In this document: piece by piece, positions 28,987 through 38,194 of the stretch
Layout of the letters: each line of letters opens with the position of its first letter
How positions within the stretch are numbered: position 1 is the stretch's first letter
Program-made: the position numbers and the translations under genes
NCBI RefSeq assembly: GCF_022869805.1
Contig: NZ_CP094974.1
Span: 3,162,001-3,226,000, forward strand
Direction: 5' to 3'
Source of the DNA: Halosolutus halophilus
GTDB taxonomy: Archaea; Halobacteriota; Halobacteria; Halobacteriales; Natrialbaceae
DNA length: 64,000 nt
The notes under the pieces: generated by a model
The model's input: the letters and a program-made list of their open reading frames with translations, nothing else
Database searches by the model: none
Told to the model about the DNA's origin: nothing

Positions 28987-30141
28987 ATGAAGGTAACTGC
29001 ACTCGGTGGCTGCGGCGCGATGGGGCGGGCCACCTCACGGGAACTGGCGGAGAACGACACGGTCGACGAACTGCTGATCGCCGACGCGGATCTCGACGCG
29101 GCGACGGAATTCGCCGACGAACTGCGCGAGGACGAGTACACGGGCGAGATCACGACGGAGAGAGTCGACGTGACCGACCACGAGGCGCTCGTGGCGACGA
29201 TCGAGGACGGCGAAGTCGTCGCGAACGCGCTCCCGTACGCGTTCAACGTCGACGTGATGGAAGCCTGCCTCGAGGCCGGTTGTCACTACCTCGACCTCGG
29301 AGGACTGTATCACAAGACTCAGGACCAGCTCGAACTGGACGCGGAGTTCGACGAGGCAGGGCTGACGGCCGTCCTCGGCATCGGCGCGAGTCCGGGGCTG
29401 ACGAACGTCGCGACCGCACGGGGCGCCCAGCAACTCGATTCGGTCGAGGAGATCCACATTCGCACCGGCGCGAAAGGAGGCGGTGAGGGCTTTGCCTACT
29501 CCGCGAAGACGATCCTCGACGAACTGACCATGGAGCCGATCGTCTACGAGGACGGCGAGTTCCAGACGCTAGACCCGCTTTCGGGACGGGAAACGTACGA
29601 GATGCCCGACCCCGTCGGCGAGGTCGAGGGCTTTCACAGCATTCACTCCGAACTCGCGACGATGCCCTACGCGTTCGAGGGCGTCGAGACCGTCGACTTC
29701 CGGGTGGCGTTCTCGCCGGACCTCGTGAACATCTGCGACGTCCTCATCGGCCTGAACCTCACCAGCGAAGAGACGGTCGAGTTCAAGGGCGTCGAGACGA
29801 CCCCCCGCGAGTTCCTCGACTGGCACCTCGATCGACAGCCGAAGCCCGGTGCCGTCGAGGAGTGGAAGTCGTTCCGCGTCGACGTCCACGGCACCGAAGA
29901 CGGTGAGTCCGCTCACTACCGCTACACCGTCGTCGTCGAGTCCCGACTCGAGGACTGGGGACTGAAGGCTACGGCCGTCTGGACCGGCGTCCCGATGGGC
30001 GTCGCGGCCGCGGCCGTCGGACGCGGCGAGGCCCTCGAGACGGGGGCGAAGCCACCCGAAGAGGTACTCGACCCCGAGGCGTTCATCGCCGAACTCCGCA
30101 AGCGCGACATCGCGATCGAGGGCCAACGGATCCAGCCATGA
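28987..30141 (+). CDS. Saccharopine dehydrogenase family protein (lysine-6-dehydrogenase-like)
   Basis: A 384-residue NAD(P)-binding protein. The Rossmann motif LGGCGAMGRATSREL sits at residues 5-19, and the saccharopine dehydrogenase domain follows, with LEAGCHYLDLGG and GIGASPGLTNV. Its size and these segments recall L-lysine 6-dehydrogenase, which deaminates the omega-amino group of a diamino acid to a semialdehyde. That would fit a cluster that imports cationic amines and oxidises aldehydes. The start ATG is 1 nt after the ALDH stop, and the end overlaps the next gene by 4 nt, so translation is coupled. Confidence 0.8.
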   Translation: MKVTALGGCGAMGRATSRELAENDTVDELLIADADLDAATEFADELREDEYTGEITTERVDVTDHEALVATIEDGEVVANALPYAFNVDVMEACLEAGCHYLDLGGLYHKTQDQLELDAEFDEAGLTAVLGIGASPGLTNVATARGAQQLDSVEEIHIRTGAKGGGEGFAYSAKTILDELTMEPIVYEDGEFQTLDPLSGRETYEMPDPVGEVEGFHSIHSELATMPYAFEGVETVDFRVAFSPDLVNICDVLIGLNLTSEETVEFKGVETTPREFLDWHLDRQPKPGAVEEWKSFRVDVHGTEDGESAHYRYTVVVESRLEDWGLKATAVWTGVPMGVAAAAVGRGEALETGAKPPEEVLDPEAFIAELRKRDIAIEGQRIQP

Positions 30142-31646
30142 CCGACGAACCAGCGACGTCGACCCTCGAACGGCCCGTTCGAAATTACGTCGGCGGCGAG
30201 TGGGTGGCACCGGCCGGCGACGGGAGTCGAGGCATCGTCGACCCGGCGACCGGCGAGCGCGTCGCCGAGACGCCGTTCAGTTCCGACGCGGACGTCGATA
30301 CGGCCGTCGAAACGGCGCAGGCGGCCTTCGAGGAGTGGCGCCACCGTCCGATCGAGGAGCGCGTACAACCGCTGTTCGAGTTCAAGGACCTGCTCGAGGA
30401 GCGGATCGACGACCTGGCGTCGGTGATCGTCGCCGAACACGGCAAGACGCACGACGAGGCCCGCGGCGAACTGCGTCGGGGCATCGAGAACGTCGAGGTC
30501 GCGTGTGGCGCGCCGACGCTGATGCAGGCGGGATCGATCCAGCACGCCGCACCGGGGATCGACGAGAGCGCGATCCGCCACCCGCTCGGGGTCTTCACCG
30601 CGATCACGCCCTTCAACTTCCCGGGAATGATCCCGCTGTGGTTTCTACCCTACGCGGTCGCGACCGGGAACGCGTTCGTCCTCAAGCCCAGCGAGCGAAC
30701 GCCGCTGACGGCGCGGGCACTGATCGAGGTGCTCGCGGACACCAGCCTTCCGGACGGCGTCGTCTCGCTGGTCAACGGCGGTCCGGAGACGGTGAATCGA
30801 CTGCTGGACCACGAGGACGTCGTCGGCGCCTCGTTCGTCGGCAGCACGCCGGTCGCGAGGACCATCTACGAGACCGCGGCGGAAAACGGCAAGCGCGTCC
30901 AGGCACAGGGCGGCGCGAAGAACCACGTCGTCGTGTCGGACTCGGCGAACCTCGAGTACGCCGCCGAAAAGACGATCAGTTCGGCGTTCGCCAACTCCGG
31001 CCAGCGCTGTCTCGCAAACCCGATCGCCGTCGTCCACGAGGACGTCTACGACGAGTTCGCGGATCGCATCGTCGAGCGGGCCGCCGCGCTCGAGGTCGGC
31101 CCCGGCGACGATCCGGCGACCGAGATGGGGCCGCTCGTCTCGGCGGACCGTGTCGAGACCGTCCGGGAGTACGTCCGGACCGGGGTCGACGAGGGTGCGT
31201 CGCTCCTGCTCGACGGTCGCGACGCCGACGTCCCGGGCGACGGGTTCTACCTGGGCCCGACGATCTTCGGCGACGTGACCCGAGACATGACGATCGCCCG
31301 GGAGGAAATCTTCGGCCCCGTGCTCGGCCTCGTTCGCGCCGAAACCTTCGAGACGGCGCTCGAAACGGTCAATGCAAGCCGGTACGGGAACGCCGCGAGC
31401 CTCTTTACCGAACGCGGTCGCGAGGCCCGCGAGTTCCGGACGCGCGTCGAAGCGGGCAACGTCGGCGTCAACGTCGGAACGGCGGCCCCGATGGCGTTCT
31501 TCCACTTCGGCGGGCAGAACGACTCGTTCTTCGGCGACCTCCACGCCTAGGCCGAGGACGTGATTCGCTTCTACACCGACGAAACGGTGTACATCGAGCG
31601 GTGGCCCGACGCGACGGCCGAGACCGGAGACGACACCGACGACTGA
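30138..31646 (+). pseudogene. mmsA: Methylmalonate-semialdehyde dehydrogenase (acylating), broken by an in-frame TAG
   Basis: Frame 30138 encodes a CoA-acylating ALDH: ITPFNFPGMIPLWFLPYAV, catalytic Cys in NSGQRCLAN, and TRDMTIAREEIFGPVLG. These convert malonate or methylmalonate semialdehyde to acetyl- or propionyl-CoA. After FFGDLHA at 31548-31550 stands TAG. The same frame then continues, with homologous-looking sequence (AEDVIRFYTDETVYIERWPD), to TGA at 31644-31646. The full product would be 502 codons, normal for MmsA; the stop cuts it to 470 residues. A single C-to-T change of CAG would explain it. The lost 31 residues form the C-terminal part of the oligomerisation region, so activity is doubtful. 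Confidence 0.85.
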
Positions 31647-31787
31647 GGATCCACGAACACCGCCTCGACGCGCGTTGACTGAGGCGGCCGTCGTTGGTCG
31701 GCTAGGTCGGCCGTAACCCCCAGGTCGACCGTCGTCTCGCCGACGAAACCGATCGAGAATCGAATATCGATCGCGTATCCGGCTCTC

Positions 31788-32222
31788 TCAGCGAACGATC
31801 GTCACCGGAACCGGCGACCGCCGGGCGACGGTCTCCGCGACGCTGCCGAGCAGGATCCGACTCGCGCCGGTCCGGCCGTGGCTACCGATCGCGATGTGGT
31901 CGACGTCGTGGTCCTCGGCGTAGGTGACGATCGAACGGGAGACGCCGCCGATGACCTGCTCGGTGTCGATTTCGACGCCGTGTTCGGCCGCCCGCTCGCG
32001 GGCACCCTCGAGGATCTCCTCGGCTCGACTCTCGTGGTGTTTCTGGATCTCCTCGTAGTTGGCCATCGCGCCGCCTTCGACGCCGGTCGCCGTGTAGAAA
32101 TCGCCCGGGTCGAGGACGTGCAACGCCGTGATCCTGGCGTCGGGGTACTCCGTGCAGGCGAAGTCGATGGCGTCGGTCGATCGGTCCGACTCGTCGACGG
32201 GAACGAGGATGTGGTCCGGCAT
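31788..32222 (-). CDS. Universal stress protein (UspA family)
   Basis: A 144-residue UspA-fold protein. It has the N-terminal strand HILVPVDESDRSTDAIDFA and the ATP-binding motif G-x2-G-x9-G-(S/T), seen as GSHGRTGASRILLGSVAETV near residues 110-130. It therefore belongs to the ATP-binding class. A TTTATT box lies about 27 nt ahead of the ATG at 32222, which fits leaderless transcription. It is monocistronic. Its role in stress tolerance is by family only. Confidence 0.9.
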   Translation of the reverse strand: MPDHILVPVDESDRSTDAIDFACTEYPDARITALHVLDPGDFYTATGVEGGAMANYEEIQKHHESRAEEILEGARERAAEHGVEIDTEQVIGGVSRSIVTYAEDHDVDHIAIGSHGRTGASRILLGSVAETVARRSPVPVTIVR

Positions 32223-32442
32223 AGCCGTGCGTACGACGGCCCCCGAAATAAACGCCCACCCCGTCTCCCACCGATCGGGGAGATGGACAGCGGTCAGGGA
32301 GATGAACCGGTGTCAATCGATCGCCGCTCGGCGTCGATCGGGCGGGGCCTGTTACCCCGAGCCGTCGCTCCTGACCGTGAACGCGCGATAAAAAAACGGG
32401 ATCGAGTACGGCGGCGAGTGTGCGTGTGCGGTCGCGACGACG

Positions 32443-33033
32443 TTACTTCGCGCGACCCTGGCCGCCGTTGTTGGACGGCCGGACCTTCTCCGCACCCTTG
32501 CCGCGGTTGTTGAGCCCGCGGTTGGCCTTGCCCGCGTTGGTGAGGCCGCGGAAGGCGCGGTTCTGGTGGTTGTCGTCGCAGATCCAGTTGAGGTCGTCGT
32601 CGTTCTCGATCGCCGGGTGGTTGGGATCGACGAGGATCACTTCGAACCACTTCTGGCTGCCGTCTTCACCGACCCAGTAGCTGTTGAGCACCCGCAGGTT
32701 GGGGTACTTCCGGGAGACGCGCTCTTCGCCGATGCGCTGGATGTTCTTGCGCCGCCCGATGCGGTTGACACCCTGGCGCTTCGTCCGGCGTCCGGCCGTG
32801 AACCGCTCCTTGCGAGCGGTGCCTTTGCGGACCGAGACGCGGGTCATCACGATCCCCTGTTTGGCCTTGTAGCCGAGTTCGCGAGCCTTGTCGAGTCGCG
32901 TCGGGCGATCGATCCGTTCGATCGCGCCCTGCTTTCGCCATTCCTGCTTGCGCTGCCACTGGAGTTCCCCGAGCTTCCCGTCGCCGGGGTCCTTCCACGC
33001 GTCCTTGATGTGGGAGTAGAAGCTTTTTGCCAT
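32443..33033 (-). CDS. rpl15e: 50S ribosomal protein L15e
   Basis: A 196-residue highly basic protein matching archaeal/eukaryotic L15e: MAKSFYSHIKDAWKDPG at the start, RKGTARKERFTAGRRTKRQG in the middle, and the C-terminal AFRGLTNAGKANRGLNNRGK. It is a component of the large ribosomal subunit. The frame is open to 33063 but ATG 33033 begins the conserved MAKSFY segment. It is a single-gene unit. Confidence 0.95.
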   Translation of the reverse strand: MAKSFYSHIKDAWKDPGDGKLGELQWQRKQEWRKQGAIERIDRPTRLDKARELGYKAKQGIVMTRVSVRKGTARKERFTAGRRTKRQGVNRIGRRKNIQRIGEERVSRKYPNLRVLNSYWVGEDGSQKWFEVILVDPNHPAIENDDDLNWICDDNHQNRAFRGLTNAGKANRGLNNRGKGAEKVRPSNNGGQGRAK

Positions 33034-33225
33034 CGTAATCACCGCGGGCGTTTCCTGGTTCAATCCGAACGGGGCGAAGCCCCGCGGATCACATCCCGTC
33101 CTGTGGCGGCGTCGTGCCGAACAGGTGCCCGCTGGTGCCCGCGACCCAGCGAGTCTGCCCGAACGTACCCAGCGTTCGTGTATAAGCGCTTCGAACCGTC
33201 GAGGCGAAACCCGATCGGGTCCGCG

Positions 33226-33372
33226 TCACACCGTGTGGAAGCCCACGTCCGAGCCGTCGACGTCGGCCCGGAGGGTGCCGTCCGCGAGTTCCGAGACGTC
33301 GAGTCGATCGGACCCGCCCGTGAGCGCCGCCGCGTCGCCGAAGAGTCGCCCGGTCGCCGCGGGGACGACCAT
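33226..33372 (-). CDS. Small uncharacterised ORF next to the beta-galactosidase remnant
   Basis: A 48-codon frame starting at ATG 33372 and ending at TGA 33226-33228. Its composition is that of a haloarchaeal protein (ADVDGSDVG, LDVSELADG; acidic, few Arg), while the opposite strand here reads Ser/Pro/Arg-rich, as shadows do. I do not recognise it. It could be a small real gene or the relic of a larger one, since it abuts a truncated gene on the other strand. Confidence 0.35.
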   Translation of the reverse strand: MVVPAATGRLFGDAAALTGGSDRLDVSELADGTLRADVDGSDVGFHTV

Positions 33373-33389
33373 CGTCCGCCCCCTGCTGA

Positions 33390-33607
33390 GTCGTGCGGGC
33401 GTGTCCTACAGCGACCGCCTCCCCGACGGGCTCCGCGTCTGCGAGCGCGGCGGCCGGACGTGGGTGACGAACTTCTCGAGCGATCGGCATCGGGTCGCTG
33501 CCGAGGACGTCTCGTGGCTCGTCGGCGGCCCGACCGTCGAAGCGTTCGACGTGGCGGTCGCCGACGGCGAACTCGTCGACTGGCTCTCGGTCGACCGGAC
33601 CGAATAA
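33390..33607 (+). pseudogene. C-terminal remnant of a GH42-type beta-galactosidase
   Basis: The last 70 or so codons of an open frame that ends at TAA 33605-33607 read LPDGLRVCERGGRTWVTNFS and FDVAVADGELVDWL. This resembles the C-terminal beta-sandwich of haloarchaeal GH42 beta-galactosidases. The remaining 600 or so residues of such an enzyme are absent, and upstream of about 33390 the same frame reads like an antisense shadow. I take it as a leftover from a deletion. The identification is by memory of the family tail and needs alignment. Confidence 0.5.
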
Positions 33608-33610
33608 CGA

Positions 33611-33766
33611 TCACCGGTCGATCGGGAGCGTGTAATCGGACATGATCCAGGCGCGTCCGTCCGTCGGATGCCCGATCAACGCGAGCCTGACCGAGCCGAT
33701 CGCGTACTCCTCGTAGCGTTCTTCGATCACCGGAAACTCCGACGGCGGTGGATTCGCCCGCGCCAT
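33611..33766 (-). CDS. Small haloarchaeal protein, 51 residues
   Basis: ATG at 33766 opens a 51-residue protein (PPSEFPVIEERYEEYAIGSV, then HPTDGRAWIMSD) ending at TGA 33611-33613. The start codon overlaps the TGA of the HalOD1-domain gene by one base (TGATG), strong evidence for coupled translation. The composition fits a real halophilic protein. I do not recognise a domain. It is too short for many gene finders. It probably works together with the upstream HalOD1 protein. Confidence 0.6.
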   Translation of the reverse strand: MARANPPPSEFPVIEERYEEYAIGSVRLALIGHPTDGRAWIMSDYTLPIDR

Positions 33767-34065
33767 CAACCGAGACTTCGTTCGGGGTCGTCGCCCGGGT
33801 CGTACCCGACGCCGTCGATCGAAACCCGGCCGCCACTCCGGACCTGCACGGTGTGGTCCGCGTACTCGAACGTCACCCGGAGGTCGGTTGCGGGATCGGC
33901 ATCGAAGAGACGATCGAGCGCTTCCGGATCGACGGTATGATAGAGCGGCAGTTCGAGTTCTTCCGGCGGAACGTGCTGTGCAGTTGCCAGCGCCTCGATG
34001 ATCCGCATACTCGTGCGTTCGTCGGCGAGGTCGGCCAGTCGTCGGAGCCTGCTGTTGTGAGCCAT
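33766..34065 (-). CDS. HalOD1 output-domain protein
   Basis: A 99-residue protein: an N-terminal helical part (LADLADERTSMRIIEALATA) is followed by a HalOD1 domain (residues about 40-95; HTVDPEALDRLF, then LRVTFEYADHTVQVRSGG). HalOD1 is a haloarchaeal domain found at the end of signal-transduction proteins. Stand-alone copies like this are thought to be output modules; their targets are unknown. I start it at ATG 34065, not 34071, since a TTTTTCT stretch lies about 25 nt upstream. It is coupled to the 51-residue gene downstream. Confidence 0.75.
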   Translation of the reverse strand: MAHNSRLRRLADLADERTSMRIIEALATAQHVPPEELELPLYHTVDPEALDRLFDADPATDLRVTFEYADHTVQVRSGGRVSIDGVGYDPGDDPERSLG

Positions 34066-34403
34066 TACCACAGCGAAGGACGACGGAGAAAAAGTCGCTA
34101 CCTGTTACGTGTATTCACCAGCGGACGGATGGCTATTACGTGTATACCCCCGGTCGCCGTATCGAGTGACGGCGACGGTGCTCTTCGGAATCGAAACCGG
34201 TCTCGGGACCGATCGAGGACCAACGGTTCGGCAAGCGGGCCGAGCCGTGTCGTCTGTCGACTCCCCCAGCCGGAGCGCGGATTCGTCGGCCGGTCTCGGC
34301 CAGTCGAACGAACGGAGACGGCCGGCAGTACGGAACGCAGACGCTCCGACGCTCGGCCCGATCGCCCGACCTCTTTATTACTGCTGTTCACCTACGGGCC
34401 GCG

Positions 34404-37277
34404 ATGACACCGGACCGCGAGGTTCCGGCCCAGGTTCGCCGCTGGCACGCGTTGTACGAACGCGAGCAGGAACTCGGCCGCCAGAAGACCTACACGAACG
34501 AAATCCTGAACGCGCTCGACGACGTCTTCTACGTACTCGACGCGAACGGAGATCTCGAACGCTGGAACGATCGGTTGACAGAGGTGACCGGCTACAGCGA
34601 TCGGGAGGTCGCGTCGATGAACGCCCTCGAATTTTTCGGCGACGAGGATACGCAGCGGGTTGCGGACGCGCTCGAGAAGACAATCGACGACGGGCGGAAC
34701 CGACTGGCGGTCGATCTCCTGACGAAAGCGGGAACGCCGATCCCGTTCGAATTCGTCGGCGTCGAACTCGAGGACGCACGCGGCCGCCCGGTCGTCGCCG
34801 GAATCGGTCGCGACGTGAGCGAGCGCAACCGCCTCGCGACGGAACTCCGCACGGAGAAGGAGCACTTTCGGGTGGCGCTCGAGAACTCGCCGATGGTCGC
34901 GTTCAGACTGGATACCGATCTCCGTTACACGTGGATCAGTAGCCCACACCCCGATTTCCGGCCCGAAGACGTGCTCGGGAAGCGCGACGACGAGTTGCTG
35001 CCGACGGCCGCAGCCGAGACGGTCATGGCACCGAAACGGCAGGTGCTGGAGACGGGAACGGGCGTCCGCGAGGTGGTGACCTACGAGGTACCGAGCGGCG
35101 CGGTCACCTACGACCTGATCATCGAGCCACTGCGAGACGAGTCCGGGACGATCGCGGGCCTGACCTGTGCCGCGCTGGATATCACCGATCGGACGGAGCA
35201 CGAGCAGGTGCTCGAGCGAACCAGTGACCTGCTCCGACAGACACAACGGCTCGCAGGGGTCGGCGGCTGGGAACTCGACCTCCGATCGGACCCGCCCTAC
35301 AGCGGAATGTGGACCGACGAACTCTACCGGATTCACGAACTGCCGCTCGACACGGTCCACGACATGGAGCGCGGCATCGAGTTCTACCATCCGGGCGACC
35401 GGGACCGGATCCGGACGGCGGTCACCGGTGCGATCGAGGACGGAGAGGGCTACGATCTCGAGGCGCGACTGATCACGGCAGCCGGCAACGTCCGCTGGGT
35501 GCGGACGATCGGGACGCCCGTGTTCGAAGGAGATCGTCTCGTCGCGCTTCGCGGATCGCTGCAGGACGTTACTGCGCAAAAGCACCACGAGTTGGCCTTG
35601 CAGTCGCTCCACGACGCGACGCGCGGCTTGCTCAACACGGAGTCGCAATCCGACACCGCCGCACTCGTCGTCGACGTCGCGGCGGACGTCCTCGATCTTC
35701 CCGGCGTCGCAATGTACCTGCTCGATACCGAGATGAACGAGTTCGAACCGGTCGTGACCACACCGGCGTTCGACGAACTCTGTGACGACCCGCCGCCCGT
35801 CGCGATCGGCGACGAGGAATCGCCCATCTGGAATACCTTCGTCACCGGCACCGGGACCGTTCTCGACCCGTCGGACCGGTCCGACGGATCGCACGCCTTC
35901 GGCGACGACCGGAGCGGTCTCCTGGTGCCGATCGGCGATCACGGCGTCTTCGTCGCCGTTTCGGACGATCCGACCGTCGACGACGCGACGCGACAGCTGG
36001 TCGAAACGCTCGTCGCGACGACGGTCGCGGCGTTCGATCGACTGCGAAGCGAGTCGAATCTCGAGCAACGCGACGCGGAACTCGAGGCCCGGAACGAGAA
36101 CCTCACGCGGCAGGTCGCGATCAACGAACTACTGCGAACGATCGATCGATCGCTGGTTCGAGCGACGTCCCGCGACGGGATCGAAGCGGCCGTCTGCGAA
36201 CAGCTCGTCGAGAGCGACGGGATCGAATTCGCCTGGATCGGCGACGTCGAGTCGGACGGCCGGGACCTCGTCCCGCGAACGTGGCACGGGACCACGCTGA
36301 ACTACCTCGACGCGATCGCGGTCGACGGACGCGTGCCGATCGACGAGCCGGCGTGGCAAACCGCGCGGACCGACGAGTCGACGGTCGTCTCGAACGTCGT
36401 CGAGGGAATGCGAGACGAGCCGTGGCGAGGAACGGCGCTCTCGTTCGGGTTCCGGTCTCTCATCGCCGTGCCCCTGGTGTACGACGAGTACTCCTACGGC
36501 GTCCTGGCGGTGTACGCCACCGAACAGTCGGCCTTCAGCGACCTCGAACGAAACGTCTTCGAGGAACTCGGCGAGACGATCGCCAGTTCGATAAACGCGG
36601 TCGAGACCCGGCGCGGACTCCACTCGAGTACCACCCTCCAGTTGAAACTGCGATTCACCGACGCCGACTCGTTCATGATGCAACTCGCCCGCGACGCGAA
36701 CGCCCGCGTCCGATACGACGGACTCGTCGCCGCCTCGGACGACGAGACGCAGCTGTTCGTGACGGTCACCGGCGCGGCGGCGGAGACGATCGAGACCAGC
36801 CTGGACGACCTGGTTTCGGTCACGGAACACAGGTGCATCAGTTCGGTCGACGGCGACCACCGGTTCGAAATCCGGGCAAGGGGGCCGGTCGTCGCCGCAA
36901 AACTCGTTCGCCACGGGGGCAGCCCCCAGTCGATCGTCGCGGCTCCCGACGGGGCCGAGGTCGTGGTCGAGGTTCCGATCGAGACCGACGTCCGAGAGTT
37001 CGTCGAGATGCTCGGCGAGCAATTCCCGACCGTCGAACTCGTCTCCCGTCACGACGTCGAGCGGTCGACGAATACCGAACGGGAACTCGTCGACGCACTG
37101 AGCGACCGCCAGCAGGAGGTGCTCAACGCGGCCTACTTCGGCGGCTTCTTCGAGTGGCCACGCGAGAGCACGGGCGAAGAGATCGCCGAGATGCTCGGCG
37201 TGTCACAGCCGACCGTCAATCGGCACCTCCGGCTCGGCCAGAAAGAGCTGTTGAGTCGCCTGTTCGGGGACCGGTAG
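34404..37277 (+). CDS. Multi-PAS/GAF sensor with bacterio-opsin-activator (BAT) HTH domain
   Basis: A 957-residue signal-transducing transcription factor. In order: PAS (residues about 30-145), PAS (155-265), PAS with PAC (275-400), GAF (405-550), GAF (570-735), the BAT GAF-like domain (745-895) and the HTH_10 domain at the C-terminus (LSDRQQEVLNAAYFGGFFEW, then EEIAEMLGVSQPTVNRHL). No His-kinase core is present, so it should couple small-molecule, redox or light sensing directly to DNA binding. CTTTATTA at 34370-34377 lies about 27 nt ahead of the ATG, so it is leaderless. The genes next to it do not reveal its target. Confidence 0.88.
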   Translation: MTPDREVPAQVRRWHALYEREQELGRQKTYTNEILNALDDVFYVLDANGDLERWNDRLTEVTGYSDREVASMNALEFFGDEDTQRVADALEKTIDDGRNRLAVDLLTKAGTPIPFEFVGVELEDARGRPVVAGIGRDVSERNRLATELRTEKEHFRVALENSPMVAFRLDTDLRYTWISSPHPDFRPEDVLGKRDDELLPTAAAETVMAPKRQVLETGTGVREVVTYEVPSGAVTYDLIIEPLRDESGTIAGLTCAALDITDRTEHEQVLERTSDLLRQTQRLAGVGGWELDLRSDPPYSGMWTDELYRIHELPLDTVHDMERGIEFYHPGDRDRIRTAVTGAIEDGEGYDLEARLITAAGNVRWVRTIGTPVFEGDRLVALRGSLQDVTAQKHHELALQSLHDATRGLLNTESQSDTAALVVDVAADVLDLPGVAMYLLDTEMNEFEPVVTTPAFDELCDDPPPVAIGDEESPIWNTFVTGTGTVLDPSDRSDGSHAFGDDRSGLLVPIGDHGVFVAVSDDPTVDDATRQLVETLVATTVAAFDRLRSESNLEQRDAELEARNENLTRQVAINELLRTIDRSLVRATSRDGIEAAVCEQLVESDGIEFAWIGDVESDGRDLVPRTWHGTTLNYLDAIAVDGRVPIDEPAWQTARTDESTVVSNVVEGMRDEPWRGTALSFGFRSLIAVPLVYDEYSYGVLAVYATEQSAFSDLERNVFEELGETIASSINAVETRRGLHSSTTLQLKLRFTDADSFMMQLARDANARVRYDGLVAASDDETQLFVTVTGAAAETIETSLDDLVSVTEHRCISSVDGDHRFEIRARGPVVAAKLVRHGGSPQSIVAAPDGAEVVVEVPIETDVREFVEMLGEQFPTVELVSRHDVERSTNTERELVDALSDRQQEVLNAAYFGGFFEWPRESTGEEIAEMLGVSQPTVNRHLRLGQKELLSRLFGDR

Positions 37278-37371
37278 TGTAACGCGAAATGTGCGTTTCA
37301 GGGTACAAAACTGAATTTCAGGAAATCCTTATTCTCCGTTGCCACCTGGAATCCTACCGGAGATCAAATCC

Positions 37372-37974
37372 ATGACACGCTACGAACTGCCGCCGCTACC
37401 GTACGACTACGACGCGCTCGAACCGCACATCTCCGAACAGGCGCTCACCTGGCACCACGACACGCACCACCAGGGCTACGTCGACGGCTGGAACAGCGCC
37501 GAGGAAACGCTGGCCGCGAACCGCGAGGAGGGAGACTTCTCCTCGTCCGCCGGCGCGATCCGCAACGTCACGCACAACGGATCGGGTCACGTCCTCCACG
37601 ACCTGTTCTGGCAGAGCATGAGTCCCGACGGCGGCGACGAGCCGACAGGCGCGCTCGCCGACCGCATCGAGGAGGATTTCGGCTCCTACGGGGCCTGGAA
37701 GGGGGAGTTCGAGGCCGCCGCGTCCGCGGCCGGCGGGTGGGCGCTGCTCGTCTACGACAGTTTCTCCAATCGACTCCGCAACGTCGTGGTCGACAAGCAC
37801 GACCAGGGCGCGCTCTGGGGCTCGCACCCGGTGCTCGCGCTGGACGTCTGGGAGCACTCCTACTACCACGATTACGGACCCGGCCGCGGCGACTTCGTCG
37901 ACAACTTCTTCGAGGTCGTCGACTGGGAGGAGCCGTCCGACCGCTACGAGCAGGCCGTCGATCGCTTCGAGTAG
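37372..37974 (+). CDS. sod: Superoxide dismutase (Mn/Fe type)
   Basis: A 200-residue superoxide dismutase that converts superoxide to oxygen and peroxide in the cytosol. The metal ligands are visible: His in LTWHHDTHHQGYVDGWN, His in NGSGHVLHDLFW, and the C-terminal DVWEHSYYHDYG pair of Asp and His. Haloarchaeal enzymes of this type use Mn. I start at ATG 37372 (MTRYELPPLPYDYDALEPH), 33 nt inside the longest frame. A CCTTATTC box lies about 45 nt upstream, implying a short leader of about 15-20 nt. Confidence 0.93.
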   Translation: MTRYELPPLPYDYDALEPHISEQALTWHHDTHHQGYVDGWNSAEETLAANREEGDFSSSAGAIRNVTHNGSGHVLHDLFWQSMSPDGGDEPTGALADRIEEDFGSYGAWKGEFEAAASAAGGWALLVYDSFSNRLRNVVVDKHDQGALWGSHPVLALDVWEHSYYHDYGPGRGDFVDNFFEVVDWEEPSDRYEQAVDRFE

Positions 37975-38194
37975 ACGGGTCTAGCCGTCTCGACGCCGTG
38001 GGCATCCGTGGGCAGTTTCGTCGAGACGCGTTCGGAATCCGATTTCGTTTTCGAGGGACGTCGGGGGCCGCTCGCGGTGAAAGGCCGTAACGCAGTGCGT
38101 TTTGGACAGGGTCCCCCAGAGACCGTCCCATCGATCCGAATCGGCAGTGTGACCGTGTCCGACCTCGCTCGACGCCGCGAATGGCGTGCTGTCG

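Noticed and set aside
31548-31550. Pyrrolysine or programmed readthrough at the mmsA TAG
   Set aside because: Haloarchaea are not known to use pyrrolysine and I see no special downstream structure; a nonsense mutation or base error is simpler.
38008-38194. A plus-strand frame from a GTG after sod
   Set aside because: The first 60 codons look mildly protein-like, but the frame runs into the antisense of the sugar isomerase, with no promoter and no recognisable domain.
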